Positions 62,596 through 64,000 of a stretch of 64,000 nucleotides of DNA are shown here, in pieces (position 1 is the stretch's first letter; the number at the start of each line of letters is the position of its first letter). Below the pieces are notes generated by a model that had not been told where the DNA came from, did no database searches, and worked only from the letters and a program-made list of their open reading frames with translations. The position numbers and the translations under genes are program-made. Source of the stretch: Thiofilum flexile DSM 14609 (GTDB lineage: Bacteria > Pseudomonadota > Gammaproteobacteria > Thiotrichales > Thiotrichaceae); NCBI RefSeq assembly GCF_000380185.1, contig NZ_KB904747.1, forward strand, positions 124,001 to 188,000, read 5' to 3'.

Positions 62596-64000
62596 ATGAG
62601 TCTTGCTATTACCTACAGTCGAACCAATGACGGCCTAAATGCACCTTTAGTCAGCGTTGAAGTCCATTTGGCGAATGGTTTACCCGGATTTTCGATCGTA
62701 GGTTTACCCGAAACAGCGGTGAAAGAAAGTCGTGATCGAGTACGAGCGGCGATTACTAATTCGGGCTATGAGTTTCCTTTACGACGTATTACCGTGAATT
62801 TAGCACCCGCCGATATTCCCAAAGATGGAGGGCGCTTTGATTTACCCATTGCTTTAGGGATTTTAGCGGCGAGTCATCAATTACCGAGTGAAGGGTTAGA
62901 GCAGTACGAATTTTTAGGTGAACTATCTCTAGGGGGACAATTGCGTGGAGTGCGAGGCGTGCTACCCACCTCATTCGCATCGCGTGAATCAGGACGGCAG
63001 TTAATCGTTCCCACTCAAAATGCAGATGAGGCAGCTTTAATTCGCACCTTAGCAGTATATCCAGCCAGCGATTTAAAGGCGGTAGTCGACCATTTGCAAA
63101 ATACTCACACCATTGCCCGCTATCAACTAGAAATAGCCTTTAAAGAAACAACCTATCCCTTTGATATGGCGGATGTGAAGGGGCAGTTTGTCGCACGTCG
63201 AGCGTTAGAGGTTGCCGCAGCCGGTGGGCATAATCTCATGATGATAGGCCCCCCCGGAACGGGTAAAACCATGTTAGCGAATCGCTTAGTAACGATTCTG
63301 CCAGCTTTAACAGAAACCGAAGCACTAGAATCAGCTACCGTTGCTTCGATTAGCCAGCAAGGCTTTAGTGCCGAACGTTGGGGCTTACGTCCGGTACGCG
63401 AACCTCATCATACTTCGTCAGGAATTGCTCTAGTGGGTGGTGGCTCGAATGTGCAGCCCGGAGAGATTTCGTTAGCGCATCATGGGGTATTATTTTTAGA
63501 CGAATTGACCGAGTTTGATCGTAAAGTATTGGATGTTCTGCGTGAACCACTAGAGACGGGGCAAATAACTTTATCACGTGCAGCCAGACAAGCGACCTAT
63601 CCCGCTAATTTTCAACTGATTACCGCCATGAACCCTTGCCCGCGTGGGCGAGCGTGTGATTTACGCGAGAATTGCGAGTGTTCACATGAACAACAAAAAC
63701 GCCATCGTAGCCGTATCTCAGCCCCCTTTTTGGATCGGATTGATATTCAAATTGAAGTCCCCCGTGTGAAACAAGAGGATTTGCAAACCGTACAAACGGG
63801 CGAATCTAGTACAGTGATTCGGCAGCGAGTAGAGGCTGCAAGACAGCGTCAATATGCGCGTCAAGGAGTATTAAATCATCAATTAGCAGGTAAAGCTTTG
63901 GATACGTATTGTGCTTTAGGCGATAAGGATAAGCAGCTTTTGAGTGGGGCGATGGAGCGCTTTAAATTATCTGCTCGTGCTTATCATCGGATTTTAAAGG
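62596..64000 (+). CDS. comM: ComM/YifB Mg-chelatase-like AAA+ ATPase (partial, 3' end outside)
   Basis: The reading frame is open from ATG 62596 to the window end (468 codons), so only the last few dozen residues are missing. The N-terminal ChlI-type domain reads SVEVHLANGLPGFSIVGLPE and APADIPKDGGRFDLPIALG. The AAA+ core has Walker A GPPGTGKTMLAN, Walker B VLFLDELTEF and sensor FQLITAMNPCPRG, with a four-cysteine cluster (NPCPRGRACDLRENCEC) typical of YifB. ComM is a hexameric helicase that promotes branch migration during natural transformation. AGAG lies about ten bases before the ATG. Confidence 0.95.
   Translation, partial: MSLAITYSRTNDGLNAPLVSVEVHLANGLPGFSIVGLPETAVKESRDRVRAAITNSGYEFPLRRITVNLAPADIPKDGGRFDLPIALGILAASHQLPSEGLEQYEFLGELSLGGQLRGVRGVLPTSFASRESGRQLIVPTQNADEAALIRTLAVYPASDLKAVVDHLQNTHTIARYQLEIAFKETTYPFDMADVKGQFVARRALEVAAAGGHNLMMIGPPGTGKTMLANRLVTILPALTETEALESATVASISQQGFSAERWGLRPVREPHHTSSGIALVGGGSNVQPGEISLAHHGVLFLDELTEFDRKVLDVLREPLETGQITLSRAARQATYPANFQLITAMNPCPRGRACDLRENCECSHEQQKRHRSRISAPFLDRIDIQIEVPRVKQEDLQTVQTGESSTVIRQRVEAARQRQYARQGVLNHQLAGKALDTYCALGDKDKQLLSGAMERFKLSARAYHRILK

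Noticed and set aside
1-64000. Search by eye for tRNA, rRNA, transposases, integrases and att repeats
   Set aside because: None could be supported. No T-loop-like GGTTCGAATCC was found with a plausible cloverleaf, and no DDE or recombinase protein is encoded.

Overview
The window reads as a chromosome segment of a gammaproteobacterium of moderate GC content. Gene content and order (rnd-hisB-hisH; a LysM protein-dprA-smg divergent from def-fmt-rsmB-DUF4390-ntrY-ntrX-trkA; hslV-hslU; moxR-DUF58-tgpA) fit the Thiotrichales (Thiothrix/Thiofilum-like) better than the enterics. That placement is inference from gene order and protein character only. There are about 57 protein genes and no recognisable rRNA, tRNA, insertion sequence, prophage or CRISPR array. 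Coding density is high, intergenic hairpin terminators are common, several convergent genes overlap at their 3' ends, and GTG/TTG starts are frequent (hslV, rsmB, ntrY, typA, one EamA gene, the DUF58 gene).

Layout. 0-7.6 kb: a secreted Sel1-repeat protein, malic enzyme maeB, an EamA transporter, a class V aminotransferase and the AMPylase selO; a 98-bp imperfect palindrome precedes selO. 7.6-9.5 kb: an AT-rich islet with three small genes of unknown function. 9.6-18.8 kb: hslVU with a heat-shock-like promoter, topA, tsaC, and the operon moxR-DUF58-tgpA. 18.9-30.2 kb: a secreted ankyrin protein, a FUN14-like protein, nadA, creD with an M23 peptidase, a three-domain Ig-like protein lacking a signal peptide, cmoM, an AEC transporter, a truncated globin and typA. 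30.2-39.2 kb: an acidic secreted protein, purD, a small SH3-like protein, ispH, polA, and a divergent LysR/EamA pair. 39.2-46.6 kb: a two-component system, a lipoprotein, bioA, a B12-binding radical SAM protein, a 714-bp almost empty AT-rich interval, and a 3D-domain protein. 46.6-49.9 kb: hisH, hisB, rnd and smg. 49.9-64 kb: dprA, a LysM lipoprotein, the seven-gene run def to trkA, a type IV pilin-like protein, an NlpC/P60 peptidase and the start of comM, which runs off the window.

How the genes work together. Most are housekeeping: translation (def, fmt, rsmB, typA, tsaC, cmoM), DNA replication and topology (polA, topA), proteolysis (hslVU), and cofactor or amino-acid synthesis (nadA, bioA, ispH, purD, hisBH). 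A recurrent theme is the cell envelope: M23, NlpC/P60, LysM, 3D, SH3-like, TgpA and several signal-peptide or lipoprotein genes. dprA, comM and a FimT/GspH-like pilin lie within 14 kb and suggest capacity for natural transformation.

The least explained parts are the AT-rich islet at 7.6-9.5 kb (one gene ends inside a perfect hairpin), the non-coding interval at 45.5-46.2 kb, the Ig-repeat protein at 24.0 kb, and an NtrX whose ATPase domain has lost the sigma-54 contact loop, the Walker B aspartate and the expected arginines. No complete new system could be demonstrated from sequence reading alone.
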